Origin: Acinetobacter portensis
Lineage (GTDB): Bacteria > Pseudomonadota > Gammaproteobacteria > Pseudomonadales > Moraxellaceae
NCBI RefSeq assembly: GCF_023158935.1
Contig: NZ_CP096120.1
Location: forward strand, 1,612,001 to 1,676,000
DNA length: 64,000 nucleotides
Direction: 5' to 3'
A program made the translations under genes and the position numbers. This document shows, in pieces, positions 37,964-46,316 of this stretch (positions within the stretch are counted from its first letter, which is position 1; every line of letters begins with the position of its first letter). The notes beneath the pieces were generated by a model. The model did not search any database. It was given only the letters and a program-made list of their open reading frames with translations, and was not told where the DNA came from.

Positions 37964-38536
37964 TTATTCGGTAATATTCGATTTATCTTGTGTGCCAAAT
38001 TTCTGTGCTAATTTTTCATAAATTTTAGTTTTTTGAAATTGTTCTAAAAATTGAATTGTGCCTTCAGGAAATGCATCTTGTTGAATTTCCCCACGATAAT
38101 ACGCTTCTCGTACAGGTGTTGCAGACATTGAACCTTCTAAACTTTCAAGCTCAACCATCTCCCATTCAGGGAAAAACTTTAAGTAATAAGATGAATCATC
38201 TTTAAAGTGCCCAATGAGTCCAACTTTTGAATGTCCGCCAATCACATCTGCAACTAAAGATTTAACTAATTTCTGCCACTTTTCATCATTATAAACATCA
38301 ATAACATGAACAAATTTAATGCGCTTTTGATCTACCTCCGAAAAGTTAGACAAAATCATTTTTTCACGTTCAGTTGCTAAAAAAGGGTTTTTAATATTTC
38401 GTTCATTTTGTGCCGAACCCAACGCCAAAACCACGTTTTGACTGTGTTCTAATGCAATTTTAATGGTTTCCATGTGCGCCAAATGAAAAGGCTGAAATCG
38501 ACCAATAAAAACGAGATAATCAAATTTATAATTCAT
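37964..38536 (-). CDS. nadM: Nicotinamide-nucleotide adenylyltransferase (NadM-type)
   Basis: The 190-aa nucleotidyltransferase adenylates NMN to NAD. It has GRFQPFHLAHMETIK (the HxGH-like motif is HLAH), LGSAQNERNIKNPF, and the C-terminal SMSATPVREAYYRGE (SxTxxR motif). The Nudix domain carried by many NadM proteins is absent, because the gene ends in a terminator region after 190 codons. It shows a salvage-side link to nadB elsewhere in the window. Confidence 0.85.
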   Translation of the reverse strand: MNYKFDYLVFIGRFQPFHLAHMETIKIALEHSQNVVLALGSAQNERNIKNPFLATEREKMILSNFSEVDQKRIKFVHVIDVYNDEKWQKLVKSLVADVIGGHSKVGLIGHFKDDSSYYLKFFPEWEMVELESLEGSMSATPVREAYYRGEIQQDAFPEGTIQFLEQFQKTKIYEKLAQKFGTQDKSNITE

Positions 38537-38637
38537 AGCAGATCTGACTTTTTATGACTCATGAGTTGTGTCCATATTTAAAATATGCGACATAATGAGC
38601 GATAAAATTAAATTAAGTTTAAAGCAAGGATAGTACG

Positions 38638-39438
38638 ATGACACTCAGTTGTATTCAACAGCCTCATCAACATTTAAATGCCACTTTAGAAAATGGTGTA
38701 CTGACTTTAGCCATTAACCGCCCAGAAGCAAAGAATGCTGTTTACGGCGAATTATATTTAAAAATTGCCGAAGCTTTAGATCAAGCAGATTTAGATAATG
38801 CTGTTCGTGTTGTTGTTTTACGTGGTCAAGATGCCGACTTTAGCGCTGGCAACGACATGCAAGATTTTATGAGATTTATTCAATCTCCACTACAAGGTAA
38901 AGCAGGCGATGCTCCTCCTTTTGTAGTATTAAAATCTGCTGCTCGTTTTTCTAAACCTTTAATTGCTGCTGTTCGTGGTGTAGCTATTGGTATTGGTGTG
39001 ACTATCCTTTTACATGCAGACCTTGTTTATAGCGATAATACTGCCCTATTCCAAATTCCTTTTGTAAGCTTAGGTTTATCGCCTGAAGGCGCTTCAAGTA
39101 AATTACTGATTCAACAAGCGGGCTATCATAAAGCTGCCGAATTATTGTTTACAGCGCAGAAATTTAATAGCGAAAAAGCAGTAAATGCAGGCATTGTAAA
39201 TAGCATTGAAGAAGATGTTTATGCAACAGCTCAAAAGCAAGCACAAACATTAGCAGCATTACCATTAGCTTCTTTACGTCAAACAAAAGCTCTTATGAAA
39301 CATAATTTAGAAGAAATTGTAGGTTGTATTGATCATGAAGCTGAAATTTTCATGCAACGTGTTTCATCACCTGAAATGAAAGAGGCGGTTGCTGCATTTA
39401 TGCAAAAGCGCAAACCAGATTTTTCTCAATTTAATTAA
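38638..39438 (+). CDS. Enoyl-CoA hydratase/isomerase family protein
   Basis: The 266-aa crotonase-fold protein shows LAINRPEAKNAVYGELY, the oxyanion-hole block DFSAGNDMQDF, and AVRGVAIGIGVTILLHADLVY. The IPFVSLGLSPEGASSKLL segment replaces the usual Glu-containing PEIxLGxxPGxGG, so isomerase activity is as likely as hydration. It acts on an acyl-CoA, possibly in beta-oxidation. AAGGATAG precedes the start. Confidence 0.88.
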   Translation: MTLSCIQQPHQHLNATLENGVLTLAINRPEAKNAVYGELYLKIAEALDQADLDNAVRVVVLRGQDADFSAGNDMQDFMRFIQSPLQGKAGDAPPFVVLKSAARFSKPLIAAVRGVAIGIGVTILLHADLVYSDNTALFQIPFVSLGLSPEGASSKLLIQQAGYHKAAELLFTAQKFNSEKAVNAGIVNSIEEDVYATAQKQAQTLAALPLASLRQTKALMKHNLEEIVGCIDHEAEIFMQRVSSPEMKEAVAAFMQKRKPDFSQFN

Positions 39439-39501
39439 TCTTTTCATGCACCAAAGGTTTATGCTTGAGGTGCATTTTTTGTTGAGTGATGTTTAAAACT
39501 T

Positions 39502-40254
39502 ATGTCTAATACTGAAAAGAAACGCTATTACGAAGCTGCCCCACAAGATATTGATGTTGATAACTTCCGTAAAGTTGTAGAAAGTCGACGTTCTGTGCGT
39601 AAATTTACAGACAGGCCAATTCCTGAAGATGTATTAAATGCATGTTTAGATTTAGCTTTACTTGCACCTAACTCATCAAACTTGCAACCTTGGACTTTTT
39701 ACGTTGTTCAAGATGCAGCAAAGAAAAAGCAAATTGTTAAAGCATGTTTGGGGCAACTTGCTGCAAAAACTGCATCTGAACTTATTGTTTGTGTTGCACG
39801 TACAGACCGTATAGATGAAATGGCAAAACGTAATATTAACGAGTTCCCATTGCCTGAAGTTCCTGCAATGGTGAAAAAATATTACACGTTTATTCCCTAC
39901 AACTATAAGACTGGTTACTTTAATTCACTAGGTAACTTTAAGAAAGTAGCTTTCAAATTAGCACGTACTTTAGATAAACAATTACCTGTTACAGCATTTA
40001 GTACAGATGATGCAAAACTTTGGGCAACTAAAACAACTGCTTTAGCTTGTGAAAACTTAGTTCTCGCTTTACGTGCTTATGGCTTTGACAGTTGCATGAT
40101 GGAAGGCTTCGATGAGCCTTTAGTTGCTAAAACGCTAAAACTAAACCATCAGCAATATCCTATTATGGTTATTGGCGCTGGTGAACGTGCGGATGATGGC
40201 GTCTTCTTCCCGCAATATCGTTTTGACAGAAGCTTGTTTATTCAAAAAGTCTAA
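39502..40254 (+). CDS. Nitroreductase-family FMN protein
   Basis: The 250-aa flavoprotein begins its core at RKVVESRRSVRKFTDRPIP (FMN phosphate site), followed by LALLAPNSSNLQPWTFYVV. The C-terminal part has ACENLVLALRAYGFDSCMMEG. It should reduce nitro compounds, quinones or related acceptors with NAD(P)H. It is 64 bp after the hydratase gene and has a terminator of its own. Confidence 0.9.
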   Translation: MSNTEKKRYYEAAPQDIDVDNFRKVVESRRSVRKFTDRPIPEDVLNACLDLALLAPNSSNLQPWTFYVVQDAAKKKQIVKACLGQLAAKTASELIVCVARTDRIDEMAKRNINEFPLPEVPAMVKKYYTFIPYNYKTGYFNSLGNFKKVAFKLARTLDKQLPVTAFSTDDAKLWATKTTALACENLVLALRAYGFDSCMMEGFDEPLVAKTLKLNHQQYPIMVIGAGERADDGVFFPQYRFDRSLFIQKV

Positions 40255-40257
40255 ATT

Positions 40258-40293
40258 AAAAGACCTATAATTAAAAAATATAGGTCTTTTTTT
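40258..40293 (+). terminator. Terminator after the nitroreductase gene
   Basis: Stem AAAAGACCTATA / TATAGGTCTTTT followed by more T. Confidence 0.92.
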
Positions 40294-40445
40294 ATGCTCA
40301 ATTTAACTTAACTATTTTAAATGATTTTTCATTTTTCTAGAAAATAATGGGGTTTTCTAGATTAAATTTATTCACTCAAGTCAAAACCACTTCTGATTAA
40401 AATTAAAACAAAATAAAATTTATTTTTCACTTATTTTTTGTTCTA

Positions 40446-41322
40446 TAGCCAAATCCTAAAAACTATAGAACAATAGAGATATGGGATATTCAAAAGATTT
40501 TAAAGACAAAGTCATAGAAATTATGATTCGAGATGAAATGTCTGTGCGAAAAGCAGCACAGCATTTTAACATCTGTATACAGACAATTCAGAACTGGAAA
40601 AAGTCCACTACAAACAAACCTATTCCTGGCCGTCCAGCTAAAATTAGCAGAGAGCAAATATTGAAGGATGTTGAACAATATCCTGATGATTATCAGTATG
40701 AGCGAGCTGAACGTTTAGGAGTAAGCACTCATGCGGTATTTAATGCGTTACATGCCGCAGGAATATCGCGTAAAAAAAGACGTTAAAGCATCCTAAAGCA
40801 GATCAAAATCAACGTCAGCAATTTCAAAATCTCATAGAGTGTTTAGAAGGGAAATTGCCTCTGATTTACATAGATGAAAGTGGTTTTCAAAGTGAAAGTA
40901 CCAGAACTCATAGTTATAGCCTTCAAGGAACACGTGCTGAAGGTAAATTTAACTGGCAGTTGAAGAATTGCAGTAATGTGATCGGTGCAATCATTGAAAA
41001 TAGATTGCTGACAGTTGGTGTGTTTAATTGTTCAGTGAACACAGAAGTATTTGAATGTTGGATTGAACAGGATTTATTACCTAAGTTGAAAGAAAGCAGT
41101 GTTTTGATTATGGACAATGCGACCTTTCACAAAGGGAAAAGACTTCAGGAGTTGGTACGTTGTGCGGGCCATTACATTGTGTGGCTTCCTAGATATAGTC
41201 CAGATTTAAATCCAATAGAAAATATGTGGTCGCGAGTCAAGGCGATTCGAAATAAGTTTAGAGTTAAAGATATTGATAAATTATTTAAAGATTACTGTAA
41301 TGATTTATTTAGTATTTAGCTA
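40446..41322 (+). mobile_element. IS630-family insertion sequence
   Basis: The ends are imperfect inverted repeats: TATAGCCAAATCCTAAAAAC at the left and, read from the right, TATAGCTAAATACTAAATAA. Both are bounded by TA, the IS630 target. The length of about 877 bp is normal. The right end joins directly to the C-terminal part of a tctA gene, whereas the left end joins ordinary intergenic DNA, so sequence was lost on that side. Its exact end base could be off by two because of the TATA ambiguity. Confidence 0.82.
40481..41319 (+). CDS. IS630-family transposase made by -1 frameshift
   Basis: The first frame (101 codons from 40481) holds the two helix-turn-helix units (SVRKAAQHFNICIQTIQNWKK) and stops at 40784. 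At the seven A at 40772-40778, slipping back one base lets it continue as KKTLKHPKADQNQRQQFQ into the DDE part. There the catalytic residues lie in IYIDESGF, LIMDNATFHK and DLNPIENMWSRVK. The two-frame design with an A7 slip site is usual in this family, so the transposase may be functional. Confidence 0.88.
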
Positions 41323-41638
41323 TATTGCAACGGTTAGCTTTGTTGGTGTTTACGCCATTCACAGCACAGTATTCGACCTTGTATTAATGGTGGTATTAGG
41401 TATTTTCGGTTACTTCTTAAGAAAAATGAACTTCCCACTTTCTGCTTTAATTCTAGGTTTCGTACTTGGCGAACTCATGGAATCTAGCTTAAGACGTGCA
41501 CTTTCTATTTCTCATGGTGATCTGTCTATTTTATTCAACGGATCTATTACAAAAGTACTTTGGATTCTTGTGGGTTTAATGATTGTATTACCATTATTCC
41601 GCTATTTCCGTAACCGTCGTAACGCGACTTCAGCTTAA
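41323..41638 (+). pseudogene. Truncated TctA-family tricarboxylate transporter permease (C-terminal remnant)
   Basis: About 105 codons remain of a permease normally near 500 residues. The segment SFVGVYAIHSTVFDLVLMVVLG and FPLSALILGFVLGELMESSLRRAL is the C-terminal part of TctA, with three membrane helices. It begins exactly at the IS630 right end. No tctC, tctB or tctA front is present upstream, so the transport system is lost. Confidence 0.82.
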
Positions 41639-41705
41639 TTAAAAATGAGTATCAATATACAAACTGTATGTTGATACTCCTCTTTAAACTGCGTATAAAA
41701 ACTAC

Positions 41706-42752
41706 ATGCTTTATTTCAAATATTTCTATAGTTTTTGTTTTGCCCTTTGTGGTGCATTTATAGCACAACAACTCAACTTGCCTATTCCTTGGCTCCTTGG
41801 CCCTTTATTTGTAACTGCACTTTTAAAAATCAACAATGTACCTATCGAGTGTCATAAATCTGCACGTCAAATTGGTTTACTCATTATTGGTTTATCTTTA
41901 GGTTTATACTTCACACCAGAAATGATTCATGTGGTTTTAAGCCACTGGGCAGTACTTATTTCGGGTTTAGTTTTTGCCTTGTTTTTAGGTGCACTTAGCG
42001 CATGTATTATTTATAAATGGGGAAATGTAGACTTTAAAACAGCTTGGTTTGCATCTGCTGTGGGTGGTGCAAATGAAATGTCTAACTTAGCAGAGCAATA
42101 TTCCGCACGTGTAGATAAAGTTGCTTCTACACATGCTTTACGTGTAATGCTCGTTGTTGTGTTTATTCCATTTTTTTATAAATTTATGGGATGGCACGGT
42201 ACAAATACATCTGCTATTTCAAGCATTCCTGTAAATTGGTTCAATTTTCTTATTCTATTTGCCTTATGTTTATTGGGCTGTTTTATTTTCAAAAAGTTTA
42301 AACTTCCAAACCCTTGGACTTTTGGCCCCTTACTTGTTGCTGTTCTTTTAACTGCCAATAGCATTCAATTATCTTCTATTCCACCATCAATTTTGCATTT
42401 AGGTCAGGTATTTTTAGGATGGTCATTGGGCAATAAATTTAGTCAGAGTTTTTTCAGAACTGCACCACGTTATATGTCTGTTGTCGCTTTTGCCAATGTA
42501 TTAAGTATTTTATTCGCCTTTATATGCGCCTATGTTTTATTGTTTTTTGTAGATATTCCATTACCTACTTTAATTTTAGGTTTAGCGCCAGGCGGTGTTG
42601 CAGAAATGACACTTACTGCCAAAATTTTACATTTAGGCGTACCAATGGTAACTGCATTTCATGTGGTTAGAATGATTGGTGTAATGAGTACAGTCGGACC
42701 TTTATACAACTACATTCAAAAGAAATTTAAGCTAAAAATAGATACTGAATAA
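41706..42752 (+). CDS. AbrB-family membrane protein
   Basis: The 348-aa protein has about ten membrane helices in two similar halves (LPIPWLLGPLFVTALL and LPNPWTFGPLLVAVLL), the duplicated pattern of the AbrB family (sometimes misnamed ammonia monooxygenase). ASAVGGANEMSNLAEQYSARV and LAPGGVAEMTLTAKILHLG are the paired GxxxEM motifs. The family is a probable transporter of unknown substrate. It follows the tctA remnant, a common neighbour, and may have lost its promoter with it. Confidence 0.88.
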   Translation: MLYFKYFYSFCFALCGAFIAQQLNLPIPWLLGPLFVTALLKINNVPIECHKSARQIGLLIIGLSLGLYFTPEMIHVVLSHWAVLISGLVFALFLGALSACIIYKWGNVDFKTAWFASAVGGANEMSNLAEQYSARVDKVASTHALRVMLVVVFIPFFYKFMGWHGTNTSAISSIPVNWFNFLILFALCLLGCFIFKKFKLPNPWTFGPLLVAVLLTANSIQLSSIPPSILHLGQVFLGWSLGNKFSQSFFRTAPRYMSVVAFANVLSILFAFICAYVLLFFVDIPLPTLILGLAPGGVAEMTLTAKILHLGVPMVTAFHVVRMIGVMSTVGPLYNYIQKKFKLKIDTE

Positions 42753-42754
42753 AA

Positions 42755-43072
42755 CTAATTTATTTCTATAATTTGTAAAAATTCAAAGGCAGGCTCTTCG
42801 TAGGGATGGCTTGCTTTTAGGGCCTTAGCTACCGCAGATGCTTTTTCTTCAGGCACAATGGTTTCTACTCGCCATTCAGGTAATTGTTCCAACTTATTAA
42901 GTTCACCAATAAACGGATTTGCACATTTTACGGGTTTAAATTGCCCTGTTCCTAGCACTTGCCAAGCACAATGTTCGTAGTTACCTAAACCACCTGCCCC
43001 TGCTTCGAAAATAGCAAGTTTGGTAGATTCAAGGTGAGATTCTGGAACAAAATAAATCAGTTTGAACATCAT
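42755..43072 (-). CDS. NIF3/CutA-like small protein
   Basis: The 105-aa protein starts MFKLIYFVPESHLESTKLAIFEAGAGGLGNYEHCAW and ends SHPYEEPAFEFL. This matches the middle domain of NIF3/YqfO proteins, which also occurs alone. It forms a CutA-like fold; the molecular role is unknown. It converges on the AbrB-family gene with 2 bp between the stops and lies 17 bp downstream of a LysR gene on the same strand. Confidence 0.85.
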   Translation of the reverse strand: MMFKLIYFVPESHLESTKLAIFEAGAGGLGNYEHCAWQVLGTGQFKPVKCANPFIGELNKLEQLPEWRVETIVPEEKASAVAKALKASHPYEEPAFEFLQIIEIN

Positions 43073-43089
43073 ATTTTCTTTACCACCTT

Positions 43090-43968
43090 TTACTCTTCGA
43101 CTTTTGTTAAGGCACGATGAAGCATATTTAATGCAACATTATTTGATGACCGTGAATAACTAGCATATAAACCCAATTGGGGTAAAGAAATATCAGTTGG
43201 AATAATTTTCACAGTATCATTTAAAAATTTCAATAAATATTCGGGAACAAAACTCAATCCCATTCCCATATTAATGAGGTTTAAATGCTGCATCACATTT
43301 GTTACCCAAAGTATTTGATCGTGTCGTAGCTGATCAAAAACAATCAATGCGTTCAATGCATCATAAAAAACTGGAGAGGAATTTTGTTCACACATAATAA
43401 TGGTATGATTTTTCAATTCTTGTAATTTTAACTCACGATCAGACGGATGCAGACTCGATGCACCTACTAAATAAATTTGCTCTTTAAGCACCTGAATATT
43501 TTCAAAATTTTCATGCTTTAATTCGTATCGTGTAAAGCTTACATCCAATTCTGCATTTTTCAGCTTTTGAATTTGCTCTGTACAAGTCAAACTATGTAAA
43601 TGTATTTTTAAATTCGGCATATTCAGTTTAAGTTGCTGCAAAATACTTGGCATTACCTTTAATTCAGCCACATTTAAAAACCCAATATGAATTTGATTGT
43701 TTTTTGCCTGTGCAACTTGTCTAGCCGCAGCAACTGCTTGTTTTGCATTTTCTAAAGCTGCTTCAGCATAGGTTAAAAATGCATGTCCCTCATCGGTCAG
43801 CAAAACATTTCGTGCTGAACGTTCAAATAATTGAACACCTACTTCTTGTTCTAAATCTTTAATTTGCTGACTTAACGAAGGTTGAGCGGTAAATAATTTT
43901 GCTGCTGCTTTGGTAAAGCTCTGCTCTTGAGCCACCATCATAAAATAGCGTAAATGTCGCAACTCCAT
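43090..43968 (-). CDS. LysR-family regulator
   Basis: The 292-aa regulator begins MELRHLRYFMMVAQEQSF with helix-turn-helix AAAKLFTAQPSLSQQIKDLEQEVG, the layout of the CatM/BenM/CbnR group. I set the start at 43968 because of GGGAG upstream; the frame runs back to 44025. It is divergent from the FAD monooxygenase gene and shares an inverted repeat with it, so it probably activates that gene in response to an aromatic substrate (inference). Confidence 0.9.
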   Translation of the reverse strand: MELRHLRYFMMVAQEQSFTKAAAKLFTAQPSLSQQIKDLEQEVGVQLFERSARNVLLTDEGHAFLTYAEAALENAKQAVAAARQVAQAKNNQIHIGFLNVAELKVMPSILQQLKLNMPNLKIHLHSLTCTEQIQKLKNAELDVSFTRYELKHENFENIQVLKEQIYLVGASSLHPSDRELKLQELKNHTIIMCEQNSSPVFYDALNALIVFDQLRHDQILWVTNVMQHLNLINMGMGLSFVPEYLLKFLNDTVKIIPTDISLPQLGLYASYSRSSNNVALNMLHRALTKVEE

Positions 43969-43993
43969 GCCTAACTCTCCCAAATAACTATAT

Positions 43994-44039
43994 GATTTAA
44001 ACATGCAGTCAAAATACCAATGCATGTATAGTTTAAATC
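43994..44039. promoter_or_regulatory. Probable LysR operator between divergent genes
   Basis: GATTTAAAC (43994-44002) and GTTTAAATC (44031-44039) are perfect arms. Inside them ATGCA (44003-44007) pairs with TGCAT (44021-44025). The position, between a LysR gene and the gene it probably controls, fits a LysR recognition plus activation site. Confidence 0.55.
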
Positions 44040-44121
44040 AATACACATACAACTCTAAAGTACATTTCCCTAAACTGAGCACAATTTCAAATGTGCTTTT
44101 ACTATAAATGAGGAGTTTAGG

Positions 44122-45864
44122 ATGCCCCAACATTACGACACAGATGTACTAATTATTGGTACAGGTCCTGCAGGTGCAACCTTAGGTTTAGCCTTAGCCA
44201 ATTATGGCATTAAAGTTCAATTATTTACCCAATTTAGTTGGCTAGCTAATAGTCCACGCGCACATATTACCAATCAACGTGCGATGGAAGTTTTACGAGA
44301 TTTAGGTATTGAAGAACAAGTCAAAGAAATTGCCACTCCTTGGGATCAAATGGGTGAAAGCTTAATCACCACAAGTTTAGTTGGTGAAGAAATTGCACGT
44401 ATGAGTGCTTGGGGCACAGGTGATGAGCGTCACGGCGATTATATTAAAGGAAGTCCTTGTCCATTAGTGGATTTGATACAACCTAAAATGGAAGCATTAT
44501 TGGTTAAAAATGCAGGTGAACGTGGTGCAATTTTTAACTTTAATACTGAATATCTATCCCATGAGCAAGATGAACATGGGGTTACAGCCACATTTTTAAA
44601 TCACATTACCAACACTGAATTTCATTTACGTGCAAAATATTTAGTGGGGATGGATGGTGCGCGCTCTAAAGTGCTTGAACAGCTTGAACTCCCGCTTGAA
44701 GGTGTGATGGCACGTGCAGGTACAGTATATGTGACGTTTAAAGCTGATTTGTCGCAGTATGTAAAAAATCGACCTGCCATTTTGCAATGGATAGTCAATC
44801 CTGAAGCGAGCTTTGGTGATCTTGGCATGGGCTTACTACGTGCTATCACCCCTTGGAATGAATGGATTATGGGTTGGGGTTTCGATATTTCAAAAGGTGA
44901 ACCACAAGTTACAGAGGAACAAGTTCGTGCACGTCTTAATGCTTTTGTTGGTGCAGAAATACAAGATGTAGAAATACAAAAGTTATCTTATTGGTATGTA
45001 AACCAAACTTGGGCGACAGAGTACTCAAAAGGTCGAGTATTTTGTGGTGGTGATGCCGTACACCGTCATCCACCATCAAGTGGTTTAGGTTCAAATACCT
45101 GTATGCAAGATGCATTTAACTTAGGTTGGAAATTGGCTTATGCTCTTAAAGGGTGGGCTCAAACATCATTATTAGATTCTTATACGGATGAGCGTGCACC
45201 TGTAGGTAAACAAATTGTAGCGCGTGCTAACCAGTCACGTTTTGATTATAAGCATTTAAAAGAAGTTTTTGGCTTTGATCAAGGCGTTACCACCCAAGCA
45301 CAGATGATGGAACGTATTTTTGCTGAAAATGAACAAGGTGCAGAAATTCGTCAAAAACTGTATAAAGCTCTAGAAATTAAAAACTTTGAGTTTAATGCTC
45401 AAGGTGTTGAACTAAACCAACGTTATAGTTCAAGTGCCATCATTAATGAATCACAACCTGAAATCTTTGAAAAAGATGAACAATTATACTTACAAGCAAC
45501 AACACGTCCGGGTGCCAAAGTACCTCATACATGGTTAATTGATTCCAATGGAAATAAACTATCGACTTTAGATATTACAGGTCATGGACGTTTTACTTTA
45601 CTGACTGGCCTTTCAGGCAAAGGTTGGAAACAAGCAGTTGAAGCATTGAATTTACCATATTTAGATGTCATTCAAATTGGTTCACGAAATTACCGTGATG
45701 TATATGGTACTTGGAATACAAAATCTGAAGTTCATGAATCGGGTGCTGTATTAGTACGTCCAGATGGTTATGTCGCTTGGCGTTATCAAGATAGTACCAA
45801 CAATGCTTTTGATTATGAAAATACCTTAAAAGCTATTTTGAAACAAATTCAACTTGAAATTTAA
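44122..45864 (+). CDS. FAD-dependent aromatic-ring monooxygenase (phenol hydroxylase type)
   Basis: The 580-aa flavoprotein has DVLIIGTGPAGATLGLALANYG (FAD fold), GMDGARSKV (second FAD/NADPH motif), and FCGGDAVHRHPPSSGLGSN (third FAD motif). Its C-terminal thioredoxin-like part (TRPGAKVPHTWL...VLVRPDGYVAWRY) is typical of the PheA/TfdB/MhpA family. It should hydroxylate a phenolic ring. The substrate is not readable, and no ring-cleavage genes lie nearby. A LysR gene is divergent and a strong terminator follows. Confidence 0.9.
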   Translation: MPQHYDTDVLIIGTGPAGATLGLALANYGIKVQLFTQFSWLANSPRAHITNQRAMEVLRDLGIEEQVKEIATPWDQMGESLITTSLVGEEIARMSAWGTGDERHGDYIKGSPCPLVDLIQPKMEALLVKNAGERGAIFNFNTEYLSHEQDEHGVTATFLNHITNTEFHLRAKYLVGMDGARSKVLEQLELPLEGVMARAGTVYVTFKADLSQYVKNRPAILQWIVNPEASFGDLGMGLLRAITPWNEWIMGWGFDISKGEPQVTEEQVRARLNAFVGAEIQDVEIQKLSYWYVNQTWATEYSKGRVFCGGDAVHRHPPSSGLGSNTCMQDAFNLGWKLAYALKGWAQTSLLDSYTDERAPVGKQIVARANQSRFDYKHLKEVFGFDQGVTTQAQMMERIFAENEQGAEIRQKLYKALEIKNFEFNAQGVELNQRYSSSAIINESQPEIFEKDEQLYLQATTRPGAKVPHTWLIDSNGNKLSTLDITGHGRFTLLTGLSGKGWKQAVEALNLPYLDVIQIGSRNYRDVYGTWNTKSEVHESGAVLVRPDGYVAWRYQDSTNNAFDYENTLKAILKQIQLEI

Positions 45865-45868
45865 ATAA

Positions 45869-45906
45869 AAACTCAAGACCACCTAAAGGTGGTCTTGAGT
45901 TTTACA
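45869..45906 (+). terminator. Terminator of the monooxygenase gene
   Basis: 15-bp stem AAACTCAAGACCACC / GGTGGTCTTGAGTTT with a 4-nt loop. Confidence 0.93.
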
Positions 45907-45967
45907 AAAATAAAATAGACTATCTATAACAAGAAAATGATTGCTCAATAATAACTAACAACCAAGT

Positions 45968-46096
45968 TTAGAAACTATTCAATATATAACTTGCACTTAG
46001 TAATACGGTCTGAATAACAATAACAGCTCCGAATAATTTCCAACCTTTTTGCTTAAACTCAGCCTTATTATCCATAATTTTAAAAGTTTTCGTCAT
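45968..46096 (-). CDS. 42-aa single-pass membrane protein
   Basis: This short gene starts at the ATG at 46096 with GAGGTGA just upstream. The product has a polar, basic front (MTKTFKIMDNKAEFKQKGWK), one membrane helix (LFGAVIVIQTVLLSASYIL), and ends in NSF. The charge pattern predicts the N-terminus in the cytoplasm. No family is recognised. It lies alone on the minus strand between the monooxygenase terminator and the purL terminator. The ribosome site plus an ideal helix make it likely to be real. Confidence 0.68.
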   Translation of the reverse strand: MTKTFKIMDNKAEFKQKGWKLFGAVIVIQTVLLSASYILNSF

Positions 46097-46272
46097 GACA
46101 TCACCTCATACCTGAGTGTTGATACTGAAATTGTTTAGTTATCCATCTTTCTTTTATATTGCGACTAAAATGTGCATAAATCACACAAATACTTATTCAC
46201 TACCATATAAAAGCAAAATCTAAACCAAGTCCAGTGGGAGAATTAAAAAAAGAAATTTAAATTGAAACAAAA

Positions 46273-46304
46273 TAAAAAAGCCACCCGAAGGTGGCTTTTT
46301 AAAA
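46273..46304. terminator. Terminator of purL
   Basis: Stem AAAAAGCCACC / GGTGGCTTTTT with a CGAA tetraloop. Confidence 0.95.
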
Positions 46305-46316
46305 ACTTAATTAAAA

